Origin: Microglena sp. YARC
Taxonomy: Eukaryota > Chlorophyta > Chlorophyceae > Chlamydomonadales > Chlamydomonadaceae
Assembly: GCA_022414725.1 (NCBI GenBank)
Contig: CM039464.1
Coordinates: 2,007,893 to 2,071,892, forward strand
DNA length: 64,000 nucleotides
Direction: 5' to 3'
Of this stretch, positions 10,469-22,865 are shown piece by piece. The position numbers were made by a program, and so were the translations under genes. The notes under the pieces are model-generated. The model was not told the DNA's origin and did not search any database. It was given only the letters and a program-made list of their open reading frames with translations. Within the stretch, counting starts at the first letter, position 1. Each line of letters begins with the position of its first letter.

Positions 10469-10712
10469 TATATATATATATATAATAAATATAGAATATA
10501 TATAATAAATATAATATATATTATATAATATATATTATATATTATATACATAATAATATATAATAATAATAATATATATAATAAATATATAATATATATA
10601 ATAAATAGAATATATAATATATATAATATATTATATACATAATAATATATAATAATAATAATATATATAATAATATATATAATAATAATATAATAATATG
10701 TAATATGTGTAT
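10469..10712. repeat. AT-rich microsatellite after Helitron-like copy 1
   Basis: TATATAATAAATATA-type low-complexity DNA directly abutting the element's 3' end. Confidence 0.8.
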
Positions 10713-12017
10713 CTCCATAAGTGCCTAAGTCCGACCCTGAGTGGTACGGATGGTTTTCACCTATTACCTCGAGGCCAAAGAAAATCTTTTTTTGCTAATA
10801 AGTTACCTAACCACAACAGTTCAACATATAAAAACTCAGAGTTGGGTTCTCTCAGGTTGTGGGAAGCAGGCAAAGCAAAACATGTGATTATTTTCACTAT
10901 GGGGCTCCCTAAGTCGGTACGAATTTTACGAAGAAGTGGAACGGAGCCTATCGCTATCAAAAACAAGTTTTCGAAAAATAAAAGTAGGTTGCCCTATTGT
11001 GCACATCTTTCCTCATAAGAAATTGTTACATCAGGTTTTGGATGGCAGTACATGGGCAGTACGGGTGAATATGGCCCCCCAAAATACTGTTTTTTACATA
11101 TTGTGGTTGCCCTAAGTGTGGTACAACGCTGCACAGCCTGAATTGTTTCATTTTGGGTCTTAGCTTGGCTTCATAGCATGAACATTAACTTTTATTTTTT
11201 TGAAATTTGAAATTTGAAAATTCAAATTTATTTCCAAAATATATGCAAAAAATAACTTTTTTTTAAACTTTGTTTCAAACATCCACATCTGAAGTTAGTT
11301 TTTGATTTGGGAAAGGGGGGTGAAATCTCAAGTTGGGAGGTGGGATTGGGAGGTGATCAGGTGAATTTTCGAGTTGTACTGCTATCTTAGTAAATTCGGA
11401 GGCCAAGGCTGAAGCGCAGCCCCTGACCTTGGGGTAGGGGTTTGATAAGCCTTTCATCCCGCGGTAACATGATCTGGAATAGCTCGCACGGCCTCGTGTC
11501 TGGCGCGATCTGGATTTGTACCACAATTTATCGCACATCTGATGTACTGCCACCAGCCTTCCGTACAAGGCTGCTCCCGACTGCATGCGAATGCGGACCA
11601 GAAATACATGTGCGCGTAGCTGACACAATTGCGCGAAAGGTGGGCTAGACAGAATTCGATTCCGAGCATTTTGGGGCCTGTACGGCTCTGTACCACAATC
11701 TTGTACCAACTTAGGGCGTTTTTGGACTAAGGCACTGATGGATATATATGTATATATATATAGGTTCTGCACCACGTCGTATACTAATCCCCTGACACCT
11801 AAGAGGTGATCTGTTTATTTTGGGGGGCTACTCATGGCAGCTTCCCGCCAGCTTCAATAGCTAGCCACTGGATCAAACCCAAAGCCTGCATCTGCATTGG
11901 AATGACTGTCATATCAGCTTACAGAGGCACTAGCTAATTCAGGTTTGGCGCAAGGATCGGGAAAGGAAGCTGCCTAGAAGCTGCTATGCACAGCCCCAAA
12001 CAGAAACGCCTTAGAGG
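10713..12017. other. Single-copy-looking intron DNA, possibly a decayed transposon
   Basis: The motif CCTAAGTCNGGTAC-like recurs at about 10725, 10909 and 11113, and inverted near 11705 (GTACCAACTTAGGGCG), suggesting terminal and sub-terminal repeats of an old element. The open frames here (about 100-165 codons) have no splice context or recognisable domains. The block 11370-11700 is higher in GC, but I cannot assign it. Confidence 0.35.
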
Positions 12018-12052
12018 CTATCATCATCTGACCAATCCAGGGACATTGTGAT
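12018..12052 (+). repeat. 3'-edge copy of exon 7
   Basis: CATCATCTGACCAATCCAGG then GACATTGTGATCC matches the end of exon 7 and its first intron bases (CATCGTCTAACCAGTCCAGG then GATCTGGTGAGCC). Confidence 0.65.
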
Positions 12053-12074
12053 CCTGAAAATAATGTCACAATTT

Positions 12075-12079
12075 GTACA

Positions 12080-12129
<50 letters not shown>

Positions 12130-12505
12130 GGAGTAAGAGTAGTAATAGTAGTATATTTATTATTTTACATAGGAGTAGGAGAAGGAGGAGGAGGAAGAGG
12201 AGGAGGAGGAGGAGGAGGAGGTATACATATTATATTCTATTATATTATATTATATTATATTATATTATATTATATTATATTATATTATATTATATTATAT
12301 TATATTATATTATATTATATTATATTATATTATATTATATTATATTATATTATATATATTATATTTATATTATATTATATCATATTATGTTATATTATGT
12401 TATATTATGTTATGTTATATTATATTATATTATATTATATTATATTATATTATATTATATTATATTATATTATATTATATTATATTATATTATATTATAT
12501 ATGTA
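12075..12505. repeat. (ATT)n, (GGA)n and (TATAT)n microsatellites
   Basis: ATT repeats to about 12130, GAG/GGA repeats at 12175-12220, then more than 250 bp of a pentanucleotide TTATA array with minor variants near 12355-12420. Confidence 0.9.
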
Positions 12506-12597
12506 GTAGCAGTACAAGCATTATTATGATTATGATGATTGTTACTATTATGTTCAAATTGTTGTGTATGGCAATCTCAAGATAATGATTTAATTGT

Positions 12598-12905
12598 ATT
12601 GTAGAATTAAATTATCACTGTAGCACAAACTCAGGGCCCCCGTCGGTTAAACAATTGTTCAGGGTTCAGTTCATCAGTGCTTTTCTTTTGAAGCCTTCCT
12701 ATGCGGTTTGGAAAGTCCCTTTAGCCTATTTGGCCTGCCCCTGGACTGTAACATACATACGTACATACATTCATACATACATACATACATACATACATAC
12801 ATACATACATACATACATACATACATACATACATACATACATACATACATACATACATACATACATACATACATACATACATACATACATACGTACATAC
12901 GTACA
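12598..12905 (+). repeat. Retroposon-like repeat with (CATA)n tail
   Basis: About 150 bp ending GGCCTGCCCCTGGACTGTAA, followed by about 140 bp of CATACATA. The body occurs in inverted orientation at 38193-38350. GGACTGTMACATAC plus a CATA tail also occurs near 14622. A 3' junction shared among copies and followed by a simple repeat suggests SINE-type retroposition. Confidence 0.55.
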
Positions 12906-12923
12906 TCTATATATATAAAGAAA

Positions 12924-12926
12924 TCA

Positions 12927-12966
<40 letters not shown>

Positions 12967-14088
12967 GGTGTCATCATCGCGTACCCACGTGCCACGGGCG
13001 TGCGAAGTGTAACCGACTTGCAACCGACTTTCCGTACACCCAAGTCTTCGCCCAGTGATTTCAATTGCCGAAACAGCAGATGCGCTAAGCGATGCGCGCG
13101 CGCTCATTTCATGTCCACAACTGCCTCCCATACTGCGACTGCAATGAATTGCAATGAAATGAGTGAGGAGATCCTCTCCTCGGAGGTCATTTGCTGACCC
13201 TCAGATCCCTTTGCACGGCGCTCGGAATAATAGTTTTCAGTCTATTGCTTCACGGAGCGACCTGCGGCTCATGCTCTAGAACTTTCACTTCGGCTCATGA
13301 TTCGGCTGGCCCTTGACTTTCACTTGGCTCACGCTTGCGCACTTCTTTCTTCATCTCATCATTACATTCGTCATCGCATTATGCTATCACATCGCCTGAG
13401 TCGCTATCACATCTCCTGATTCTTGATTGGGGGTAGTTGACTTCCATTCTCCAGCCTTTCTGCAGGCTCTTTTGATAAATTCATCTTGCTGCGAGCTTAG
13501 ACACAGGCGCGGCTCATGGTATCTCTGCACGATCTAAGTCCCTGCAACCCTGTGACGTTCTTCCGACGTCCAACTTCCTTCTTGCTGCGTGCTCTTTGCA
13601 CCGCGTGCAATACCTCTTCAAGATCTCCCCCCCCACCCCACACCACTCACACCCTGCAACGATAAGGTTATTTTCGCGCTGAGCTGTAGCGAGTGCGTGA
13701 CAGAGTTGACCGAGCGAAGGCCCTTTCGGGAAACAGCTTGCACACCCAACTAGGTATCTATGCGCGAAGAGGAAGCTACAGGTAAGCCCCTCTGCTCTCG
13801 CGCAATTTCGATCTTTCAAGCTGAGTCTGAAACTGCGCAGACGTTCGTTTGCAATTTCCAAAAGTCTTCGCATTTCCGCGTCGTCTGTCGAAACGTCTCA
13901 ACGTCTGCGCGATTTCGAACTCAGCTGGAAACATCATCATCGCTTCTGTTAAACCCATTGCTAAAGTGGCCGAGAGAAGATCAAATTAATGGGAACGGAG
14001 AAGCAGGGAAGTGCGTGTGTGTTGGCGGGTAAAGGGGTGAGGCAAATTTGAGATTGGGCCTGGATCGAGGTTTGGGCAGAGTGGGGAC

Positions 14089-14169
<81 letters not shown>

Positions 14170-14340
14170 ATGCGTCAGCATTTGAAGTGGGGGAAACATG
14201 ATGACTGTGTTTATGAGAGGGGTGAAGGTGAGGACATATGTGTAGCCCATTCTGTAACCCAGCCCCACAGGCACCCTTATGATTGGGGTAGGGGTAATGT
14301 GTGTCTGTGTGGCCACCGGCCACACGGGCTACCGTACTAG
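12924..14340 (+). mobile_element. Helitron-like non-autonomous element, copy 2
   Basis: Starts AAA|TCATGGTCGTGG and ends GTACTAG|T. A perfect 8-bp hairpin GTGTGGCC-ACC-GGCCACAC at 14307-14325 lies 11 bp before the terminal CTAG. TC start, subterminal hairpin, CTAG end and A/T insertion together are the Helitron hallmarks. The body is co-linear with copy 1. A poly-G run of about 50 bases at 14114-14166 replaces the shorter G-rich tract of copy 1. No open reading frame of note. Confidence 0.75.
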
Positions 14341-14480
14341 TACATACATACATACATACATACATACATACATACATGCATACATACATACATACATACA
14401 TACATACATACATACATACATACATACATACATACATACATACATACATGCATACATGCATACAGACATACATACATAGG
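14341..14480. repeat. (CATA)n microsatellite
   Basis: About 135 bp of CATACATA immediately 3' of the Helitron-like terminus. Confidence 0.9.
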
Positions 14481-14740
14481 GCCCTTGAGTGTGTAGTCAT
14501 ATGCATGCTGGAGTTGGATAATGGCCTTGATGATAGCTGGGCAGTCCACTTTGTTGGGGTCAGTCTCTTGCTTGAATCCTGTCTAGTTCTTTCCTGCAAC
14601 ACGCTCTATCGATGATAACTGGACTGTCACATACATAAATACATACATACATACAATCTGACCAAACCAGGGATCTGGTGATCCTGCATTGTTTATTTTT
14701 TCATATGCACGCACATGTATGCATATATATATATATATAT
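14481..14740. other. Short unique DNA, exon 7 edge copy, AT repeats
   Basis: Unique sequence to about 14620, GGACTGTCACATACATA, then CAATCTGACCAAACCAGGGA then TCTGGTGATCC at 14657-14690, a third copy of the exon 7 donor edge. No gene. Confidence 0.6.
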
Positions 14741-14860
14741 AGGGAACGGCAATATTATATCATAAGATGCCGGCAGTCTTTCTTGTCTAAAGTTACCATT
14801 TATAGATCATATGATAGCATACTCGCCTTTGGTCAAAATCATATGATATGCCGGTCCCTA
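14740..14860. mobile_element. TA-flanked MITE, copy 1
   Basis: Element 14742-14858 (117 bp) with imperfect inverted ends GGGAACGGCAATATTATATCA and GGGACCGGCATATCATATGAT (read from the other end). TA dinucleotides flank both ends, as for Tc1/mariner-type elements. The core TTTGGTCAAAATCATATGAT matches, inverted, the sequence at about 58818-58968. Confidence 0.65.
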
Positions 14861-14867
14861 CACACAC

Positions 14868-15475
<608 letters not shown>

Positions 15476-15574
15476 GCACCACCATCCCCGGACTTGGACC
15501 CTGACTTGTGGCTGCCTATCCCGGGTAAAAGCAAGGCCAAAGGGTCCACTTCAAAAGCAGTATGGCGTGGCAGG
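15476..15574 (+). CDS. Gene A exon 8
   Basis: Thirty-three codons, acceptor GTGCCGCAG, donor AGG|GTGGGT, phase 0 at both ends. It reads APPSPDLDPDLWLPIPGKSK then AKGSTSKAVWRGR: a Pro/Asp-rich linker turning basic, probably disordered. Three acceptor copies precede it and three donor copies follow it. Confidence 0.7.
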
Positions 15575-15950
15575 GTGGGTGATAGTGAATTTTTAATTTG
15601 AATTCATGTGTTCAAGATTAAAACAGTAAAATCAAGGCCTATGGGTCCACTGCAAAGGCAGTATGGCGTGGTAGAGTGGGGTTTGAGAGGGATAGCGAAT
15701 TTGAAATTTGAATTCAAGAGCTCAAAATTCAAATGGTAAAATCAAGGCCAATGTCTACACTGCAAAAGCGTATGAGTATGGCGTGGAAGGGTGGAAGGTA
15801 GCATGTTTTAAATTTGAATCCACGTGTTAAAGATTCATATAGTAAAATCAAGTCCTATGGATCCACTGCAAAGGCAGAATTGCGAGGCAGTGTGGGGTTT
15901 TAAAGGGAGAGCGTATTTGAAACTTGAATTCATGTGCTCAAAATTCAAAA
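15575..15950 (+). repeat. 3'-edge array of exon 8
   Basis: AAATCAAGGCCTATGGGTCC then ACTGCAAAGGCAGTATGGCG recurs at about 15625, 15735 and 15845, each diverged from the exon's last ~45 bases. Confidence 0.8.
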
Positions 15951-16561
15951 ATCCCCCCCACACACCACCACCAACCAACAAACCAACCAACCAATTAACC
16001 ATCACCCCCTCAACTAACACCCTCTAGCCAATACCCCCCCCCCCCCCCCCCCCTCCCCCCCAAACCAACCAACCAACCAAGTAACCAACACCCCCTCAAC
16101 CAACACCCCTAACCAATACCCCCCCTCCCCCCCAAACCAACCAACCAACCAAGTAACCAACACCCCCTCCCCCCAAACCAACCAACCAACCAAGTAACCA
16201 ACACCCCCTCAACCAACACCCCCTAACAAATACCCCCCTTCCCCCCAAACCAAACCGACCAACCAACCAAGTAACCAACACCCCCTCAACCAACATCCCC
16301 TAGCAAATCCCCCCCGCCCCCAGGCCCCGCCCCCCAACCAACCAAGTAACCAACACCCCCTAACCAATCCCCCCCCCTCCCCCCCTTCAAACCAACCAAC
16401 CAACCAAGTAACCAACACCCCCCCAACGAACACCACACCCTGCATAGTCGACATTTCCATATAAGCCTTGTCGTGGCCTCACCCTGGGCCATACACCAGC
16501 TAACACTGACCCACCCGCTCACACACACACTAACCCCCAACCAACGCCACGCCCTGCATAG
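15951..16561 (+). repeat. C-rich minisatellite and 5'-edge copy of exon 9
   Basis: AACCAACCAACCAAGTAACC then AACACCCCCTCAACC repeats at 15960-16440 with a poly-C run near 16040. A copy of the exon 9 start (GCATAG|TCGACATTTCCATA) lies at 16448-16500. Confidence 0.75.
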
Positions 16562-16646
16562 TCGACATTTCCATACAAGCCTTGTCGTGGACTCACCCTG
16601 GGCCATAAATCATCACTGCAAGGGTGTCCGCAAGTCAACAGCAAAG
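16562..16646 (+). CDS. Gene A exon 9
   Basis: Twenty-eight codons plus one base, acceptor CCTGCATAG, donor AAAG|GTGGGT; enters in phase 0 and leaves in phase 1. It reads STFPYKPCRGLTLGHKSSLQ then GCPQVNSK. This frame is chosen because it is the one that joins both neighbours without a stop. Another frame is open here but would break the next junction. Donor-edge copies follow at about 17015, 17082 and 17190. Confidence 0.6.
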
Positions 16647-17225
16647 GTGGGTGGGTGGGTTCATGAGTGGGTGGGTGGTGGGTGGATGGGTGGGTGGGTG
16701 GGTGGGTGAGTGGGTGGATGGGTCGGTGGGTGGGTGGATGGGTGGGTGGGTGGATGGGTGAGTGGGTGGGTGGGTGGGAGGGTGGGTGGGTGGGTGGATG
16801 GGTGGATGGATGGGTGAGTGGGTGGGTGGGTGGGTGGGTGGTGGATGGGTGGGTGGGCGGGTGGGTGAGTGGGTGGATGGGTGGGTGGGTGGATGGGTGG
16901 ATGGGTGGGTGGATGGGTGGGTGGGTGGGTGGATGGGTGAGTGGGTGGGTGGGTGGGTGGATGGGTGGGTGGATGGTTGAGTGGGTGGGTGGGTGGGTGG
17001 TGGCGTGGATGGATTTATGCAAGGGTGTTCGCAAGTCAAAAGCAAAGGTGTGTGTGGGTGGGTGGGTGGGTGGGTGGATGAATGCAAGGGTGTCTGCAAG
17101 TCAAAGGTACAGGTGTGTAAGTGGGTGGGTGGGTGGATGGGTGGATGGGTGGATGGGTGAGTGGGTGGGTGGGTGGGTGGGTGGATGGATTTATGCAAGG
17201 ATGTCCGCAAGTAAACGCTTTGCTT
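16647..17225. repeat. (GGGT)n-type array with exon 9 donor-edge copies
   Basis: GTGGGTGGGTGGATGG repeats dominate. ATGCAAGGGTGTCYGCAAGT recurs three times between blocks. Gly/Trp-type and Pro/Thr/His-type open frames on either strand are artefacts. Confidence 0.85.
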
Positions 17226-20200
17226 GAAATAATTGCTTATGATTGAAATACAGTTATAACAATTGTATACAACCTCTGCAACAGGTGACTTGGCCTATGT
17301 CATGAAATATGAATTAAACGGTTGGCTTGAAATAATTGTTTTTGGTTGAAATACAATGATACAAATTGTATACAACCACTGTCATAGGTGACTTGGCCTA
17401 TGTGAAGAAATATGAAGCAAACGGTTGGCTTAACATAATTGTTTTTCATTCATATACAATACTAAAAATGTAATACAACCATTGTCACAGGTGACTTGGC
17501 CTATGTCATGAAATATAAATTAAACGGTTGGCTTGAAATAATTGTTTTGTATTGAAATCCATTAATACAAATTTTACACAACCACTGTCACAGGTGACTT
17601 GGCCTGTGTCATGAAATATGAATCAAACGGTTGGCTTTAAATAATTGTTTTTCATTGAAATACAATAATAAAGATTGTATACAACCACTGTCATAGGTGA
17701 CTTGGCCTGTGTCATGAAATATAAATTAAACGGTTGGCTTGAAATAATTGTTTTTCATTGAAATACAATACTAAAAATTGTATACAACCACTGTCATAGG
17801 TGACTTGGCCTGTGTCATGAAATATAAATTAAACGGTTGGCTTGAAATAATTGTTTTGTATTGAAATGCATTAATACAAATTTTACACAACCACTGTCAC
17901 AGGTGACTTGGCCTGTGTCATGAAATATAAATCAAACGATTGGCTTGAAATAATTGTTTTTCATTGAAATACAATAATAAAAATTGTATACAACCACTGT
18001 CATAGGTGACTTGGCCTGTGTCATGAAATATAAATTAAACGGTTGGCTTGAAATAATTGTTTTGTATTGAAATGCATTAATACAAATTTTACACAACCAC
18101 TGTCCACAGGTGACTTGGCCTGTGTCATGAAATATGAATCAAACGATTGGCTTGAAAATAATTGTTTTTCATTTGAAATACAATAATAAAAATTGTATAC
18201 AACCACTGTCATAGGTGACTTGGCCTGTGTCATGAAATATAAATAAAACGGTTGGCTTGAAATAATTGTTTTGTATTGAAATGCATTAATACAAATTTTA
18301 CACAACCACTGTCACAGGTGACTTGGCCTGTGTCATGAAATATGAATCAAACGGTTGGCTTGAAATAATTGTTTTTCATTGAAATACAATAATAAAAATT
18401 GTATACAATACCTTGACAAAAAAATAAGTCACAGGTGACTTGGCCTGTGTATGTCATGAATATAAATAATAAACGATGACTTGCTTGAAATAAAATGTTT
18501 TGTATTGAAATGCATTAATACAAATTTTACACAACCACTGTCACAGGTGACTTGGCCTGTGTCATGAAATATAAATCAAACGATTGGCTTGAAATAATTG
18601 TTTTTCATTGAAATACAATAATAAAAATTGTATACAACCACTGTCATAGGTGACTTGGCCTGTGTCATGAAATATAAATTAAACGGTTGGCTTGAAATAA
18701 TTGTTTTGTATTGAAATGCATTAATACAAATTTTACACAACCACTGTCACAGGTGACTTGGCCTGTGTCATGAAATATGAATCAAACGGTTGGCTTGAAA
18801 TAATTGTTTTTCATTGAAATACAATAATAAAAATTGTATACAACCACTGTCATAGGTGACTTGGCCTGTGTCATGAAATATAAATCAAACGGTTGGCTTG
18901 AAATAATTGTTTTGTATTGAAATGCATTAATACAAATTTTACACAACCACTGTCACAGGTGACTTGGCCTGTGTCATGAAATATGAATCAAACGGTTGGC
19001 TTGAAATAATTGTTTTTCATTGAAATACAATAATAAAAATTGTATACAACCACTGTCATAGGTGACTTGGCCTGTGTCATGAAATATAAATTAAACGGTT
19101 GGCTTGAAATAATTGTTTTGTATTGAAATGCATTAATACAAATTTTACACAACCACTGTCACAGGTGACTTGGCCTGTGTCATGAAATATGAATCAAACG
19201 GTTGGCTTGAAATAATTGTTTTTCATTGAAATACAATAATAAAAATTGTATACAACCACTGTCATAGGTGACTTGGCCTGTGTCATGAAATATAAATTAA
19301 ACGGTTGGCTTGAAATAAATGTTTTGTATTGAAATGCATTAATACAAATTTTACACAACCACTGTCACAGGTGACTTGGCCTGTGTCATGAAAATATGTT
19401 TTTCATGAAATCAAACGTTGGCTTGAAATAATTGTTTTTTCGATTGACAATTGCTCACAGTGAACGGTAATGCCTGTGTCAAATAATTGTAAATATGAAT
19501 ATACACCACTGTCATAGGTGACTTGGCCTGTGTCATGAAATATAAATTAAACGGTTGCTTGAAATAATTGTTTTGTATTGAAATGCATTAATACAAATTT
19601 ACACACAACCACTGTCACAGGTGACTTGGCCTGTGTCATGAAATATGAATCAAACGGTTGGCTGAAATAATTGTTTTTCATTGAAATACACATAATAAAA
19701 ATTGTATACAACCACTGTCATAAGGTGACTTGGCCTGTGTCATGAAATATAAATCAAACGGTTGGCTTGAAATAAATGTTTTGTATTGAAATGCATTAAT
19801 ACAAATTTTACACAAACCACTGTCAACAGGTGACTTGGCCTGTGTCATGAAATATGAATCAAACGGTTGGCTTGAAATAATTGTTTTTCATTGAAATACA
19901 ATAATAAAAAATTGTATTACAACCACTGTCATAGGTGACTTGGCCTGTGTCATGAAATATAAATTAAACGGTTGGCTTGAAATAAATGTTTTGTATTGAA
20001 ATGCATTTGGCCTGTGTCAATAACAAATAATTTTACACAACCACTGTCACAGGCTGACTTGCCTCTGTCATGAAATATGAATCAAACGGTTGGCTTGAAA
20101 ATAATTGTTTTTCATTGAAATACAATAATAAAAATTGTATACAACCACTGTCATAGGTGACTTTGGCCTGTGTCATGAAATATAAATTAAACGGTTTGGC

Positions 20201-20510
20201 TTGAAATAATTGTTTTGTATTGAAATGCATTAATACAAATTTTACACAACCACTGTCACAGGTGACTTGGCCTGTGTCATGAAAATATGAATCAAAACGG
20301 TTGGCTTGAAATAATTGTTTTTCATTGAAATACAATACTAAAAATTGTATACAACACACTGGTCATAGGTGACTTGGCCTGTGCATGAAATATAAATCAA
20401 ACGGTTGGCTTGAAATAATTGTTTTGTATTGAAATGCATTAATACAAATTTTACACAACCACTGTCACAGGTGACTTGGCCTGTGTCATGAAATATGAAT
20501 CAAACGGTGG
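17226..20510 (+). repeat. 103-bp satellite (206-bp dimer) seeded by the exon 10 acceptor
   Basis: CAGGTGACTTGGCC recurs at 17284, 17387, 17490, 17593, 17696, 17799, 17902 and 18005, exactly 103 bp apart. About 31 copies run to near 20480. From about 17.6 kb two variants alternate (TTGTTTTGTATTGAAATGCA versus TTGTTTTTCATTGAAATACA), giving a 206-bp higher-order unit. The phrase is a mutated form of the acceptor and first codons of the exon at 21466. Indels cluster at 18.4 kb and 19.4-20.4 kb, suggesting unpolished sequence. Confidence 0.9.
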
Positions 20511-21465
20511 GCTTGAATTTTTTGTTTGATTGATATGCAATAATACAAATTGTATGCAATCTCAGCCACAGATCAACCACAGAGCAACCGGGATAGAGCC
20601 TCCACGCTCCCACCAATAAAAAGTTTCAAATTGTATACAACCTCTGCCACAGCTGACTTGGCCATTGTCCTGACCTGGACGACTGTCTGCATCAGTGTTG
20701 GTCTCACAGAACCCCCTCAACAACCGGGATAGAGCCCCCATGCTCCCACCAATACAAAGTTTCAAATTGTATACAAACACTGTCACAGGCTCTGTATGCA
20801 CAAAATGTTATTCTTTGCTTAAATCAGCCTGAAATACAATATTTAAATAAATAAAGACAATTTGTATAAATAAATAAAGAAAGAAAAAACAAAACATAAA
20901 AAAAAATGTTGTAATTTTGAACAACCGTTGTCACAGGTGACTTGGCCAATGTCCTGACCCGAACGTCAGTCAGCATTAGCGGTGGTCTCAAAGAGCCCAA
21001 TTTGTTTTTTTGCTTGGAACAGCTTGACATATAAATATTGCCCAACAATTAAAAGGATGAAATTGTATACAACGACTATCACAGGTGACTTGGCCAATGT
21101 CCTGACCCGGACCTCTGTCAGCATAAGCAGTGGTCTCCCAGCTGTGGTCACTTCAAATATCTGTATTTTCTTGAAACAATTGAAATAAATAAAAAAAATT
21201 GTATACAACCACTGCTACAGGCTTTGTATGCTTAAATATTATTATTTTTTCTTGATCAGCATGAAATACAATAAATAAATATAAAATAAATAAATAATAA
21301 AATAAATACAATAAAATAAAATAAATAAATTGTTTACAACCACTGTTACAGGTGACTTATTTCCTGAATTTCCTGAAATATAAATAAATAGTTTTCTTAA
21401 TATAATTATTTTTGCTTTAATACAAATTGTAAATGTGGTTTAAAACCATTACACCACTGTCACAG
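20511..21465 (+). repeat. Diverged 5'-edge copies of exon 10
   Basis: Longer copies of the exon 10 start lie at about 20652, 20938 and 21082. Each has an acceptor and the GDLANVLTRTSVSIS-like coding stretch with substitutions. They are separated by AT-rich sequence and a short GTTTACAACC unit. They contain stops or lack a downstream donor. Confidence 0.75.
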
Positions 21466-21731
21466 GTGACTTGGCCAATGTCCTGACACGCACGTCAGTC
21501 AGCGTCAGCGGCGGTCTCACAGAACCCCCCCTGCTCCCAACCAGGGGGTCCATCGGACCTCATGGTCTCCCATGAGGATCCCGGGGGGGTGGCTGTGTCC
21601 AGAAGTACACCAGACCTGAGGCGCACAGCAGCAGCAGCAGCTCAGCCGGTTTTCTTGAGGTGGAAGCTAGCATCAATGGAGTGCATTGTCCAGAGAAGCT
21701 ACGGTCTGGGGACAGGGGCTGAGTTGTTTGT
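21466..21731 (+). CDS. Gene A exon 10 (with an apparent frameshift)
   Basis: Acceptor GTCACAG. The single base carried from exon 9 makes GGT, and the frame reads GDLANVLTRTSVSVSGGLTE then PP. After a run of seven C (about 21525-21531) that frame hits TGA. The +1 frame is open and protein-like (SDLMVSHEDPGGVAVSRSTP, then an Ala-rich segment, then FLRWKLASMECIVQRSYG) to a GTGAGT donor at 21732. Six C instead of seven would join the two, so a homopolymer error or real mutation is likely. Confidence 0.5.
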
Positions 21732-22010
21732 GTGAGTTTTTTTGTGTGTTATGTGTTGGTGGGTGGGGGGGGTGGGGGGAGGGAGTCATTTGTGTGGAGC
21801 TCTTTTTGTCTGTGTGTGGGTGTGGGGCGGGGGGGGGGCGAGGGGTGTGGGGGGTCATTTGTGTGGAGCTTTTTTCGTCTGTGGGGTGGTTTGTGTGGTG
21901 GAGAGGGTGGGGGAAGTCATTGTGGGGAGCTTTTTTTGTCTGTGGGTGGGGGGTGGGGTGGGGGGGGTGGGGGTCATTTGTGTGGAGCTTTTTTTTAAAT
22001 TCGAAAACAG
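21732..22010 (+). repeat. G-rich minisatellite, 3'-edge related
   Basis: Units of about 70-75 bp with GTCATTTGTGTGGAGCTTTT then TTGTCTGTGGG, four to five copies. Confidence 0.75.
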
Positions 22011-22059
22011 CCACCAAATGGAGTGGCATCCTACTGAGAGGCTATGCGGAGGCAACAGG
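22011..22059 (+). CDS. Possible gene A exon 11, or a decoy copy of the exon 10 end
   Basis: Acceptor GAAAACAG, donor AGG|GTGAGT, one base plus 16 codons, phase-compatible with exon 10 (HQMEWHPTERLCGGNR). The nucleotide sequence aligns with the last ~50 bases of exon 10, so it may be another 3'-edge copy rather than a used exon. Confidence 0.3.
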
Positions 22060-22865
22060 GTGAGTCGTTATGTGGAGCTTTTGTGTATGTGTGTTGTGTG
22101 TGTGTGTGTGTGTGGGGGGGGGGGGGGGTTAGTCATTGTGTGGAGCTTTTGTGTATGTGTGGGTGTGGGTGTGCGTTAATGTGTGTGTGGGGGGGGGGGG
22201 AGGGGGTGGGTGAGTCATTCGTGTGAGTGGAGCTTTTGTTTTTGCTTGAGGTTTTCTTTTTGTGGTGGTGGGGAGGGGCGGGGAAGGCATTTGTATGAAG
22301 TTTTGTTTTTGCTGGGCGTTTTTTATTTCAGGAGTGGTGGTGGGGGGGGGTCGTTCGCGTGTGATTGTTTTTAGCTTCTTTTTCTTGTTCTTGGTTTTTT
22401 GGGTTGGTTTTGTTTTCAGTCTCTATTCGCGTACTGTTTAGTGTATAAGGTTTTAGTTTTATTGTAGTTAGTGTTAGTTAGGTTAGTTAGTGTATATAGG
22501 GTTATGCTTTATTGCTAGGTTAGTGGTTAGTTTGTGATTAGGCGTTTAGTGTTTAGTTAGTGTATTAGGCGTTAGTGTTAGCTAGTGTAAGTAAGTGTAT
22601 TAAGTAAGTGTTAGTGTTGTAAGTGTTATAAATAACTGTAAGTGTTATTAAGTGTATAAATGAGTGTTAGTGTTAAAGTGTTTAGGAAGCTGAGAATAAA
22701 GTGTTTTTAGTTAAAGTGTTAGAAGTGTTAGAAATAAAGTGTTAGTGTTAGTAAGTGTTAGGAAGTGATAGAAATAAGTGATTAGTGTTAGTTGCGTGTT
22801 GGTTAGTGTTGGTTAGAGTTGTTAGTTTTAGTAGCGATGACTTTAGTGTAGGTGTAAGTTCAAAC
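22060..22865. repeat. G-rich and (GTTAGT)n low-complexity DNA
   Basis: GTGAGTCATT...GGAGCTTTTG units to about 22390, then GTTAGT/AAGTGTTA repeats. The same order of sequences recurs at 25521-26190 on the other side of the gap. Confidence 0.75.

Noticed and set aside
10707..11018. 103-codon open frame
   Set aside because: No splice or start context and no recognisable domain; it sits in a region with inverted CCTAAGT motifs that look like an old transposon.
17284..20480. CRISPR-like array
   Set aside because: Units are homogeneous over the full 103 bp with no unique spacers, and the context is a eukaryotic intron.
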